Shown: one piece after another, positions 6,585-14,229 of the stretch
How positions within the stretch are numbered: the first letter of the stretch is position 1
How the letters are laid out: every line of letters starts with the position of its first letter
Origin: an uncultured Kiritimatiellota bacterium
Lineage (GTDB): Bacteria > Verrucomicrobiota > Kiritimatiellia > RFP12 > UBA1067
Reading direction: 5' to 3'
NCBI GenBank assembly: GCA_934621385.1
Contig: CAKTUI010000033.1
Location: 1-29,832, forward strand
DNA length: 29,832 bases
Position numbers and translations under genes: made by a program
Notes under the pieces: generated by a model
Databases searched by the model: none
What the model saw: the letters and a program-made list of their open reading frames with translations, nothing else
Told to the model about the DNA's origin: nothing

Positions 6585-8206
6585 TGCTCGTAGTGGCGAT
6601 GGTAGTACTGGTTGAAGGCGTAGAACATGACGTTCACGCCGAGCTTGTAGGCCTGGTCGGCGACTTCGGCGGAGGCGCCGGAGTGGCCGTCTTTCCAGGC
6701 GTCGTTGATGTCGCCCGGATGGTAGAAGACGCACCAACGGCCTTCGTCACGAATGCCCATCGCACGGTAGCCGGCATGGTGCCAGAACGGCGGTGCGCCG
6801 TCCGGGAAGACATACGGACGCTGATAGATCGTGTCGTCGTTGGAAATGTCGACGAGGGGCTTGCCGGGGAAGACGCGCCGGAGGAGGTTGCGCACCTGTC
6901 CGTCGAAATAGCCGCCGCCGTTGTCGATGAAGAGCATGCCGCCTTCGACAAGGCAGTAGTCACGCAGGATCTTCACCTCCTTGTCGGAGACGTTGATGCC
7001 CCTCATGCCGGTCAGGAACACGAACGGCGGCGATTTCTTCTTCGGGAAGAACTTCAGGCGCTCGATCTCGCGGAACTCGGTGTCCTTCGCGATCTTCATG
7101 CCCGTCCACTCGTGGAACTTGATGAGAAGGTTGTAGTCCGCTCCCTTGCCCATGTCCTGGTCCCAGTCGCCACCGCGGTACTTGAGGCGGATGAAGCGAA
7201 CCGCCGCGCTGGCCATGCCCTCCGGCCAGCCGCCGTTGCCCTTGCCGCCCTTGCCGAGGCCGGATGTCGCCGTCGCCTGATAGGTGTCGCGGGACTCGTT
7301 CTCGAGCTCGACCAGGGTCTTCACGTCGTCGATGTTCATGCGCTCGAGGATATAGGGCGAAAACGGATTGATCGTGAGCTTCTTCTGCTTCTTCTGCTTC
7401 TTCATCTTCTTGACGACGACCTGCTGCTGCATTTCGCCGCTGCCCTGAGGCAGTCCGTACGGCTCCTCCCAGCCCCACATGAACATCAGGTACGGCAGAA
7501 ACAAGACCGCGAGGAAGAGCGAAATCGCCCAATAGACCGAGCTGCGCCAGCGCGGATCCTTGCCGCCGGTCTTGGCGGAGACGATCAGGTCGCCGCCGAC
7601 GTCACGTCCGCCGATCGGCATCTTGCTGACGCCGTAAATCCGCCGCGCCGCGACCGAAAGGAGCGCCACGAGGAGGAAGAGCGGCCAGAGGGATGCGAAG
7701 AACCCGAAGAAGAAGGAACCGGTCCACAGGTTGTCGCGCATCACGGCATCAAACGCCTTGTGGTCAGCGACGTTCAGGATGTCCGCCGCGGCAATGGTCC
7801 AGCGGAAGACCGCGAAGCCAATCGCAAACGCCGCGGCCCACGCGAGCTGGAAGAGGCGGAAGACGAACGGCTTCTTGAGAATCGCCAAGAGCGTCGCAAG
7901 CACGCAGAGAACCGCCGCGCCGGCCGATGCCCACGCGAGACGAGTCCCGTAGACGAGATGACCCGCGTTCTCGAGATAGCGCGTCATCACCTCGTCGAGG
8001 CTCGCCCAGCGGACCCAGTAGCCGTCCGCAAGGAATGCACAGCCGGTCATCAGAAGCGAGAGCCCCGTGAAGCCGATCGCAAAGCGCAACGGCACGCTCC
8101 GTCGCGACTGCCAGCGCCAGAGGACCGTGAAGAACTTCACGAGTCCGCTGGAAAGCTTGGCGTTCCAGCGCTCGATGAGGTTCAGGAGTTTTTCAAAGTA
8201 TTCCAT
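6581..8206 (-). CDS. Multi-pass membrane protein with C-terminal DUF4159 domain
   Basis: The 541-residue protein has a cytoplasmic-looking N-terminus and about five hydrophobic segments (near residues 43-62, 90-110, 115-140, 165-187 and 228-248). A lysine-rich linker (KKMKKQKKQKK, about 268-278) leads to the soluble DUF4159 domain (about 330-541). This shows IRLKYRGGDWDQDMG, FVFLTGMRGI, LFIDNGGGYFDG, VRNLLRRVFPG and WCVFYHPGDINDAW, an arrangement like the glutamine-amidotransferase-type fold seen in DUF4159 proteins. DUF4159 is known from envelope and aerotolerance-type clusters; its biochemical role is not settled. The gene starts one base into the stop of the TolA-like gene (TGATG) and its own stop overlaps the SGNH start, so all three are probably co-translated. 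Fusion of the domain to a membrane bundle suggests a link to the ExbBD complex (inference). Confidence 0.85.
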   Translation of the reverse strand: MEYFEKLLNLIERWNAKLSSGLVKFFTVLWRWQSRRSVPLRFAIGFTGLSLLMTGCAFLADGYWVRWASLDEVMTRYLENAGHLVYGTRLAWASAGAAVLCVLATLLAILKKPFVFRLFQLAWAAAFAIGFAVFRWTIAAADILNVADHKAFDAVMRDNLWTGSFFFGFFASLWPLFLLVALLSVAARRIYGVSKMPIGGRDVGGDLIVSAKTGGKDPRWRSSVYWAISLFLAVLFLPYLMFMWGWEEPYGLPQGSGEMQQQVVVKKMKKQKKQKKLTINPFSPYILERMNIDDVKTLVELENESRDTYQATATSGLGKGGKGNGGWPEGMASAAVRFIRLKYRGGDWDQDMGKGADYNLLIKFHEWTGMKIAKDTEFREIERLKFFPKKKSPPFVFLTGMRGINVSDKEVKILRDYCLVEGGMLFIDNGGGYFDGQVRNLLRRVFPGKPLVDISNDDTIYQRPYVFPDGAPPFWHHAGYRAMGIRDEGRWCVFYHPGDINDAWKDGHSGASAEVADQAYKLGVNVMFYAFNQYYHRHYEQ

Positions 8207-8661
8207 CAGTCAAGGGTGAGATCGTCGCCGTATTCAAATTCCTTCTTCGGGGGAAGCGGCTGCACTTCCGGCGGAACGACCTTGCCGTCGGCTCCGACTG
8301 TCGCGTTGGTCGCCGAACCGTCAGCGGCTGCGCCCGGAGCGGTGGCCCCGCCCTTCTTCGCCGCCTCGGCGGCCTTGGCCTTCGACTCCGCTTCGGCCTT
8401 CGCCTCGGCCGCAGCCTTCTCCTCGGCCTTCTTGCGGCGCTCGGCCTCTTCCTTCTGGCGGTTCTCCTCGGTGCGGATCGCATTGATCGCGCTCGGAGAC
8501 TTCACGCCGTAGACGGTCCAGTCCTTGAAGAGGGAAATGCTGGTCGCCGCCGTGAGGATGAAGTGTCCGATAATGGAGTAGACGACCGCCTTGGCCATGA
8601 TCGACTTGCCGATGCCGGTGAGAAGATCGTCAGGATGAATTGTCTTCGTTTCTGTTGCCAT
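8206..8661 (-). CDS. TolA/TonB-like anchored coiled-coil protein lacking a TonB C-terminal domain
   Basis: The 151-residue protein has a short cytoplasmic start, one membrane anchor at about residues 23-44 and a Lys/Glu/Ala-rich helix at about 63-103 of the type seen in TolA domain II. It ends with a Gly/Ala spacer and a Pro-containing acidic end (PEVQPLPPKKEFEYGDDLTLD). TonB and TolA use such a layout to carry proton-motive force from an ExbBD/TolQR motor across the periplasm. The folded C-terminal domain of those proteins is absent, so the partner contact must differ. Its place directly after exbB-exbD-exbD supports the energy-transducer reading. It overlaps the DUF4159 gene by one base. 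A weak GAAGGG ribosome site precedes the ATG. Confidence 0.75.
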   Translation of the reverse strand: MATETKTIHPDDLLTGIGKSIMAKAVVYSIIGHFILTAATSISLFKDWTVYGVKSPSAINAIRTEENRQKEEAERRKKAEEKAAAEAKAEAESKAKAAEAAKKGGATAPGAAADGSATNATVGADGKVVPPEVQPLPPKKEFEYGDDLTLD

Positions 8662-8681
8662 GTCGTTTACCCTTCTTTATT

Positions 8682-8725
8682 AAATTTGAGCTTTCAAATT
8701 TCAGATCTCAGATTTTCGATTTTCG
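8682..8725. repeat. AT-rich intergenic repeat between exbD2 and the TolA-like gene
   Basis: AAATTTGA at 8682-8689 is mirrored by TCAAATTT at 8694-8701 around GCTT, a perfect eight-base-pair stem. Beside it ATTTTCG occurs twice in tandem at 8712-8718 and 8719-8725. The block stands out in GC-rich surroundings and fills most of the 80-base gap. It may be a dispersed small repeat or an mRNA-processing hairpin within the operon. Confidence 0.55.
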
Positions 8726-8741
8726 ATTTGGGATCCTGCCG

Positions 8742-9140
8742 CTAGTCGTCTGGCTGTCCGGTCAGGATCAGCTTCGCGCCGGATTCGCTGACCGCCTGGA
8801 TGAGCGGATTGAACTCCTTGTGAGAGAGCGAATTGTGAATCGCCACATGGACTGCGAGCGACTTGTCGGCATCCACGAACGGCTTCAGCAGCGCGGCCAC
8901 TTCGTTCGCGCCGACCTTCTGCCCCTGGAACCAGATGTCGCCGTTGCGGTCCATCGTCACGGACAGCTTGGCGGCCTCCTGCTGCTCGAGATCGGAGGAG
9001 CGCGGCTCCTCCATGTCGACGTTCGCCGTCTTCATGAAGTTTGACGCGAGCATGAAGAAGATGATCAGCAGGAAGGCGATGTCGCCCATGGAGGAGAGCG
9101 GCAGGACCAAGCTCGGTTTCTTTCGTCTTCTGATTGCCAT
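8742..9140 (-). CDS. exbD: ExbD/TolR family proton-channel partner, second copy
   Basis: The 132-residue protein has the standard ExbD layout: a basic cytoplasmic start (AIRRRKKPS), one transmembrane helix at about residues 19-37 and a periplasmic domain. The conserved helix aspartate that takes part in proton conduction in this family is D20 (SSMGDIAFLLIIFFML). The periplasmic part reads KLSVTMDRNGDIWFQGQKV and ends in the family's usual ALIQAV...AKLIL-type sheet. The gene starts six bases after the first exbD stop. Two different exbD genes in a row suggest a hetero-oligomeric channel partner. The symbol is used at family level; a TolR-type role is equally possible. Confidence 0.92.
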   Translation of the reverse strand: MAIRRRKKPSLVLPLSSMGDIAFLLIIFFMLASNFMKTANVDMEEPRSSDLEQQEAAKLSVTMDRNGDIWFQGQKVGANEVAALLKPFVDADKSLAVHVAIHNSLSHKEFNPLIQAVSESGAKLILTGQPDD

Positions 9141-9146
9141 TTTCGT

Positions 9147-9572
9147 TTAGTCCGTGAGGATGGCCACGACACCGCCGGCGGCGGCAATGGCGGTCACGAC
9201 CTGATAGTAGCGCTCGTAGGGCACGTCGTCGGAGGTCTCGACCGAGACGTTCTTGTGCTTCTCGTCCATCTTGGGGAAGTTCTTCTTCCAGAGGAACTGC
9301 TTCAGCTCGTTCATCGTCACTTCCTTCTCGCCTTCCTTGCCTCCGTCCGAAACCGTGATGCGGTCCTTCATGAGGTTGATGGTCGGCGTGTCGGACTGCT
9401 GGTTCTGCTGCTGAGGCGGCGTGGCGGCGGACGGCATGTCCACCTTGCGTCCCCACGGGCGCGCCAGTGTCGTCGTGAGGATGAAGAAGATGATGAGCAG
9501 GTTCGCGATGTCCGAGAAGGACGTCAGATCCGGCTCGATGTCACCTTGCCGCTTTTTGCCGATACGCTTCAC
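9147..9572 (-). CDS. exbD: ExbD/TolR family proton-channel partner, first copy, GTG start
   Basis: The 141-residue protein has one membrane helix at about 20-38 with the conserved aspartate D21 (SFSDIANLLIIFFIL) and a periplasmic domain. An insert rich in Gln and Pro (TPPQQQNQQSDTP) follows the helix. The C-terminal half (VSVETSDDVPYERYYQVVTAIAAAGG) matches the ExbD pattern. The start must be the GTG at 9572: an in-frame TGA lies just three bases upstream, and the next Met is beyond the helix. No Shine-Dalgarno is visible; the bases before it belong to a short direct repeat. It differs clearly from the second copy, so this is an old duplication. Confidence 0.9.
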   Translation of the reverse strand: MKRIGKKRQGDIEPDLTSFSDIANLLIIFFILTTTLARPWGRKVDMPSAATPPQQQNQQSDTPTINLMKDRITVSDGGKEGEKEVTMNELKQFLWKKNFPKMDEKHKNVSVETSDDVPYERYYQVVTAIAAAGGVVAILTD

Positions 9573-9584
9573 TGTTCAGTTGAT

Positions 9585-9607
9585 AGTTGGTAGATGGCAG
9601 TTGGTAG
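9585..9607. repeat. Short direct repeat before the GTG-started exbD
   Basis: AGTTGGTAG occurs at 9585-9593 and again at 9599-9607, offset by 14 bases, within the 49-base gap between exbB and exbD. The similar GTTGATAG-like bases next to it suggest a small degenerate repeat array. It occupies the place where a ribosome site would be expected. Confidence 0.5.
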
Positions 9608-9621
9608 CCAGGGCCTGCGAT

Positions 9622-10254
9622 TTACGGGGCGACGGCTTGGGCGAAATCGGCGATCGAGGTCTCGAGCTGGACGTTCCACTCCTCGACCTTCTTCTGGAAC
9701 ATGTTGTAGGCGACGACGCCCGGAATCGCGATGATCAGGCCCGCGGCCGTCGTGATCAGCGCTTCCGAAATGCCGCCAGCAACCGCGCCGGCGTCAAGTC
9801 CCGCGGCCTCGGCCATCACGCCGAACGAGTTGATCATGCCCGTCACGGTGCCGCACATGCCGAGCAGCGGGGAGATGGACGAGACGAGCACCATCGTGCC
9901 GAGGCGCTTCTCGAGCCCGCTCATCGCCTTCGGCGCATAGTCTTCCATCGCCTTGGTGACGCCGGCTTCGATCTCCGGCTCGGACTTCCCCTTCTGGTAA
10001 AGACGCGTGAACTTCTCAAGTCCCGTGAGGAGCACGGCGGCGACAGGGCCCTCCGAGCTGCGGCAGGCCTCGACGGCCGCGGCGATGTCACCGTCCGTCA
10101 CAGCCTGCACGACCTTCTCGCGCAGGGCCTTCGGGTCCAGCTTGGCGGCGGCACGGAATGCGCGGCAACGGTCGATAATCGCGGCGACCATCACAATCGA
10201 GCAGATCAAGAGGGGCAGCATCATCCAGCCGCCGTCCATCAGATAATTCATCAT
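9622..10254 (-). CDS. exbB: MotA/TolQ/ExbB family proton channel
   Basis: The 210-residue inner-membrane protein has three hydrophobic segments, at about residues 10-28, 118-142 and 162-184. The second carries SSISPLLGMCGTVTGMI and the third EALITTAAGLIIAIPGVVAYN, the two best conserved ExbB/TolQ stretches. A long cytoplasmic loop lies between helix 1 and helix 2. The channel pairs with ExbD to turn proton flow into mechanical work on a periplasmic partner. A good AAGGAG site precedes the ATG at 10254. It lies 24 bases after a secreted TPR gene and directly before two exbD genes. This fits a complete motor, here associated with TPR proteins rather than a TonB receptor. Confidence 0.94.
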   Translation of the reverse strand: MMNYLMDGGWMMLPLLICSIVMVAAIIDRCRAFRAAAKLDPKALREKVVQAVTDGDIAAAVEACRSSEGPVAAVLLTGLEKFTRLYQKGKSEPEIEAGVTKAMEDYAPKAMSGLEKRLGTMVLVSSISPLLGMCGTVTGMINSFGVMAEAAGLDAGAVAGGISEALITTAAGLIIAIPGVVAYNMFQKKVEEWNVQLETSIADFAQAVAP

Positions 10255-10278
10255 GGCTTGTGTTCTCCTTAGTTTAAA

Positions 10279-12474
10279 TTACTGTTCCAGCTTCTTCAGG
10301 AAGTTCGCGGCCTGCTTGGCGCTGCTGCCGCCCGGATACTCCTCGATGAGCCGGCGGAACTTGGCGATTGCGTCGGCACGGTTGCCGAGACGATGGCAAA
10401 CGACGCCCCACTTGAGAAGCATCTCGTCGAGCCACGGCGCGTCCGGATAGTCCTGAAAGACGCGGTCCAGCGTCTCCTGGGCGCGGTTGTAGTCGCGGAT
10501 CGAGATGTAGTAGTCGATGACCTTCTTGATCGCCTCGCCCGCGAACGAGGAGTTCGGATAGGCGTCGGCGCAGCGCTTGAAGGCGACCATGGCAGAGGAG
10601 TAGTCGGGCTTCGCGCCGAACTTCGCGGACATCTTGGCGTTCTGCTCCATGATCTCGCCGATTCGGAACTGGGCCTCAGGCTTGAGCGGGGAGTTCTCCA
10701 TCTGAATGATCGAGTTGTAGACCTGAATCGCGCTCTTGCGGGATTCCTCCGTGTCCTTCAGGCGGTTGGCGTTCGCAATCTGCAGAAACGCGCGGTCGGC
10801 GAGGATCGTGTCCGGATACTTCTTCACCAGCGCGCGGCAGGTGGCGATCGCGGCGTCAAGGCGGTTCTTGACGAGGTAGAGGTTCCAGCGGACCTCGTAC
10901 GCGCTCTCGACGACGTCGCGCTCGAGCGAGTTGTGCTTCATCAGGTCGAAGACGTCCTCGACGCGCGCAAGTCCCTCGTCCGCCTTGGACTTGGCATTCG
11001 ACTCAAGGCCGACGTCCTTGAAGATCAAGCCCCACTTGTAGAGGAGCTGCGCCTCAAGGAGGAGCTTCTTGGCCTGGACGGTCACTTCGTTCGCGTGAGC
11101 CATGATGGACTGCGGCTCGGTCGAACCGCCCACGAGCACCATCGCCTCGCACGTGCGCTCGACCGGCGTCTTGCCGTCCAGATAGCAACTGTCGGTGTAG
11201 ACGGCCGACAGGCGGTCTCCCGGCATGACGGCGATCTCACCCGCGGCGGCGGTTTCGTTCGTCGCCAGGATCTTCGGGGTGATGCGTCCGAGGAAGACGC
11301 CGCTGCGGGGCGAGTCCTCGACCAGCTCGATGTCGGTCTCCGTCCGCGTCAGCCAGGGCGCGTCGGGCGCGGGCGGCGGCGGCGGATCGTTCGGATCGGC
11401 TCCCGGCGGCGGCTCGGGACGCTCGCGGTACTGCACGCGCACGATCACCTTCACCTTGTCGGCGTTGGGCGTGACGTCCAGGTCGAGGTCGCGGATGCGA
11501 ATCTGCGCGGGCTGTCCGACGAAAACACCGCGGACACGCTGGCGCATCGCGCCATCCATAAACGCAATCGAACCGGTGGAGACGACCTTCGCCTCGGCGC
11601 TGACCTTCTTCGCGACTTCGCCGCCCTCGGTGTTGCGGTCGACGTAAGTGACCTTCAGCTCCTCGGCGCCATGGACGGTGAGGACGCCGTCACCCGGCTG
11701 GGACGGATCGGACGAGGTGCGGACGGACGCGATGAAATCGCCGTCGCCCTTGCCGAACGGCTCCAGCACGGCCGTTTCCTTGTCGCCGCTCTTGGACTCC
11801 AGCACGACCTCGGACTTGTCGCCGAGCGCCTGCAGAACGGAAAGGTCCTTGTCCTTCACGTGCGCGAAAACGCGCTGTCCGGCCTCGACGAGAACAGTCT
11901 CGTTCGTGCCCTGCTCGGGAACGGCGGTGCCGACCATCTGGAAGGCCTCGGCGGCACGCGTCCAACGGTGAGCGTCGAAATGAATCTGTCCGATCAGGAA
12001 GTAGGCGTCGTTCGAGAACGGGCTCGTCGGATAGTCCTGCGTCAGGCGGCGCAGCACCATCATCGCCTCGCCGGCCTGTCCGCGGGAGTTGTGGAGCTGT
12101 CCCTGCAGGAGGAGCGACTCGGCCTGCACCGCCTGGTCGGGCGAGTGCTGGGCCGTGCGGAGTTCCGCGCCGGCGCGGTCAAAGTCGCGCTTGTCGAGAA
12201 AGTGACGTCCGAGCGCGAGGTTCGCGAGATACTTCGAGTCGGTTTCCGCGTACATGCGGCCGACCGCCTCGAGAATGCCGACCGCACGTTCGTCTTCCTT
12301 CTGATCGAAGAGCGTAATGGCGTTCTTGACCGCACGCTTCGCGCGCTGCTCGAGCTTTTCCCTGGCATCGGCGTCCGTCGCCTTCGCGGTGGGCTTCGCG
12401 TCCTTGGCCGCATCGGCCGCGACGCAAACCGCCGCCGAGAACGCCACCATCACCGTCATCATCAGTTTTTTCAT
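10279..12474 (-). CDS. Secreted TPR protein with an inserted acidic beta module
   Basis: The 731-residue product starts with a signal peptide (about residues 1-20, ending VCVAADA). TPR-like helical hairpins cover about 40-190 (TQDYPTSPFSNDAYFLIGQI) and about 450-731 (YPDTILADRAFLQIANAN, YPNSSFAGEAIKKVIDYY, YPDAPWLDEMLLKWG, ending YPGGSSAKQAANFLKKLEQ). This is the style of CpoB/YbgF and BamD-like outer-membrane-associated scaffolds. Between them, about 230-430, lies a beta-rich module with IRIRDLDLDVTPNADKVKV, then a proline run, then SPRSGVFLGRI and MPGDRLSAVYTD. The same signature recurs in the giant protein encoded upstream. A strong GAGGAG site precedes the start. Its position 24 bases ahead of exbB recalls the tol-pal operon's TPR member, but this protein is much larger. 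Confidence 0.85.
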   Translation of the reverse strand: MKKLMMTVMVAFSAAVCVAADAAKDAKPTAKATDADAREKLEQRAKRAVKNAITLFDQKEDERAVGILEAVGRMYAETDSKYLANLALGRHFLDKRDFDRAGAELRTAQHSPDQAVQAESLLLQGQLHNSRGQAGEAMMVLRRLTQDYPTSPFSNDAYFLIGQIHFDAHRWTRAAEAFQMVGTAVPEQGTNETVLVEAGQRVFAHVKDKDLSVLQALGDKSEVVLESKSGDKETAVLEPFGKGDGDFIASVRTSSDPSQPGDGVLTVHGAEELKVTYVDRNTEGGEVAKKVSAEAKVVSTGSIAFMDGAMRQRVRGVFVGQPAQIRIRDLDLDVTPNADKVKVIVRVQYRERPEPPPGADPNDPPPPPAPDAPWLTRTETDIELVEDSPRSGVFLGRITPKILATNETAAAGEIAVMPGDRLSAVYTDSCYLDGKTPVERTCEAMVLVGGSTEPQSIMAHANEVTVQAKKLLLEAQLLYKWGLIFKDVGLESNAKSKADEGLARVEDVFDLMKHNSLERDVVESAYEVRWNLYLVKNRLDAAIATCRALVKKYPDTILADRAFLQIANANRLKDTEESRKSAIQVYNSIIQMENSPLKPEAQFRIGEIMEQNAKMSAKFGAKPDYSSAMVAFKRCADAYPNSSFAGEAIKKVIDYYISIRDYNRAQETLDRVFQDYPDAPWLDEMLLKWGVVCHRLGNRADAIAKFRRLIEEYPGGSSAKQAANFLKKLEQ

Positions 12475-12495
12475 AAGCTTTTCTCCTCTTCTAAA

Positions 12496-14172
12496 TTACC
12501 TGACCTCATTCGTCATGGCACCGCCGGTGGCGATGCCAAAGCGTTCCAACGCCTGGTGCGCCTGCGAGGACGCGCCGCTCTGCTTCCACTTCGGGTTCTT
12601 CAGCAGCTGGCGATAGAGGCCGATGGCCTTCTCCTTCTCGCCGTCCGCCTCCTTCCACTGCGCATAGCGGAGAACGGCATTCGCCGCCTCGTCCGGAAAG
12701 ACGGACGTCAGCTCCGTGAGCGTCGTGTAGGACTCTTTCTTCTTTCCGCATTCGCGGTATGTCTCGGCAAGGGCCCAGAGGGTGCGCGGCGGATCGTCGA
12801 GCTCCAGATAGATCTTAAGCGCCTTCTCCGGCTCGCCGAGGCGGTGGCGGTAGAACCCCGCGAGATCGTACTTCGCGCCCTTGAGCGCGCCCGGATCCGG
12901 CGGCGGCTTCGTGCCGATGTACTCGGTGAGGTACATCGCGGCGGCCTTCCACTCCTGGAACTGGCTCTCGAGCTCGTACTGGAGGTGGAGACGATAAAGC
13001 GTATTCTTCGCCATCGCAGCGGCAGAACGCGCGGCGTCCTTCTGTCCGATCCTCACGAGCTCGAAGGCGAGCGTCCGCGCGCGGCCGTCGATCTGGTCCG
13101 GCTTGGCGCCCTTCACCATCGGCTCGAGTGCCTTGACGCGATTCATGATCTCATCCGTCTTCGCATAGCCGTAGAGGGCGCGGAGCCTCGCGATCGCGTA
13201 GGCCCAGCCGTCGTCGTATCCCTCGAAGGCCCCTCTCTCGCCGTCCAGCCACGCGATGTAGCCCTTGCGAATCTTCTCCACCTCGCGCTTGCGCTCGGCC
13301 TTTTTCTTCTCGGGCGGGAACTTGCGGTCGAGGTAGGCCGTGACGCCGTGATGTCCGTAGCGGTCGATTTCGGAAACCCACTTCGCGTTCTCACAGATCG
13401 CCCCGACGCGCTCTTTCTTCTTCTCCGGACCGAGCCCGGCGAAGAGCGCCGCCTCAAGGTTGGCGAAGTCCTGGGTGACGATGCGGGCGAGGACCAGGTC
13501 GTCGCGGGACCACTTCCAGAGCGACCAGTCGACCTTCTTCTGCGAGAAGACAATCTTCTCCCAGAGCTCGGCGGCCTCTTCGGCCTTGCCCTCGCCCCAG
13601 CGGACGCCGGCAAGGGAGCGAATCACGTTGTAGAAGATCTTGTGTCCGTCTGCGCCCTTGTCCTCGACAATCTCCTCGAGGTCGGCGTTCGCCTGCTTGA
13701 TGTCGCCGAGCTCGCGCTTCACGCGGGAGAGCATGTAGCGGGCGGGAACGGCGATGAACTTCTGCTCGGGATAGATGTCCAAGACCTCGTTGTAGAGCTT
13801 CATCGCCTCATTGCGGTCATGCGCCTGCTGCTTCGCGTAGCCCTGCATGAAGACCGCATAGGCGAGGAGCGGCTCGTTGCCGGTGCCGGACGTCTCGCCC
13901 TGCACCTGCACCTTGCGCCATTCGCTGGCCGCGTTGCGGTAGCGCGGCACGAGATCCGTCACATTGACGCCGCGGCGCTCCGCATCCACCGCCTGCTCGA
14001 AGAGCTTCACCGCCCGGTCGACCTGCGCACGGTCGGTGAACTCGAGTTCCTTGTAGACCTCGCCCGGCATGTGCCAGTCCCACTCGCGCATCGGCTCCGC
14101 GTACGCGTTCGCATTCGCGAACGCGAAGTAAAAAGCAAAAGCTAAGAAGTAAAAAGTATGGGTTTTTCTCAT
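12496..14172 (-). CDS. Secreted TPR protein with aromatic-rich signal peptide
   Basis: The 558-residue product is helical throughout after a signal peptide of about 25 residues with an unusual Phe/Tyr-rich core (FYFLAFAFYFAFANANAYA). Repeated hairpins of TPR type include PARYMLSRVKRELGDIKQAN, LAGVRWGEGKAEEAAELWEK, YDLAGFYRHRLGEPEKALK, WALAETYRECGKKKESYTTL and VLRYAQWKEADGEKEKAIGL. No enzymatic motif is visible, so a periplasmic scaffold or adaptor is the best reading. It sits 57 bases after the giant protein gene and 21 bases before the next TPR gene. Only a weak GGA element precedes the chosen ATG. The signal peptide is encoded by a repeat-like AT-rich stretch. Confidence 0.82.
   Translation of the reverse strand: MRKTHTFYFLAFAFYFAFANANAYAEPMREWDWHMPGEVYKELEFTDRAQVDRAVKLFEQAVDAERRGVNVTDLVPRYRNAASEWRKVQVQGETSGTGNEPLLAYAVFMQGYAKQQAHDRNEAMKLYNEVLDIYPEQKFIAVPARYMLSRVKRELGDIKQANADLEEIVEDKGADGHKIFYNVIRSLAGVRWGEGKAEEAAELWEKIVFSQKKVDWSLWKWSRDDLVLARIVTQDFANLEAALFAGLGPEKKKERVGAICENAKWVSEIDRYGHHGVTAYLDRKFPPEKKKAERKREVEKIRKGYIAWLDGERGAFEGYDDGWAYAIARLRALYGYAKTDEIMNRVKALEPMVKGAKPDQIDGRARTLAFELVRIGQKDAARSAAAMAKNTLYRLHLQYELESQFQEWKAAAMYLTEYIGTKPPPDPGALKGAKYDLAGFYRHRLGEPEKALKIYLELDDPPRTLWALAETYRECGKKKESYTTLTELTSVFPDEAANAVLRYAQWKEADGEKEKAIGLYRQLLKNPKWKQSGASSQAHQALERFGIATGGAMTNEVR
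14125..14156. repeat. 21-base-offset direct repeat encoding the signal peptide core
   Basis: GAAGTAAAAAG occurs at 14125-14135 and at 14146-14156, exactly 21 bases (seven codons) apart. In the coding direction both copies read CTTTTTACTTC and give Phe-Tyr-Phe. Similar AAAAGT-type runs fill the upstream gap at 14205-14232. Confidence 0.6.
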
Positions 14173-14229
14173 CTCTGTTCATCCAATCTTTTTCGGTTTC
14201 ATTCTCCTCTTACTTTTTCACTTTTCCTT

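Noticed and set aside
6584..8512. Plus-strand open frame opposite the DUF4159 and TolA-like genes
   Set aside because: The minus-strand proteins have membrane segments, family motifs and overlapping starts; the plus-strand translation has none.
10393..14145. Very long open frame on the plus strand (about 1250 codons)
   Set aside because: It is antisense to two coherent secreted TPR genes with ribosome sites and signal peptides. Its translation is monotonous Arg/Leu/Val/Ala text without motifs, as expected opposite GC-rich coding sequence.
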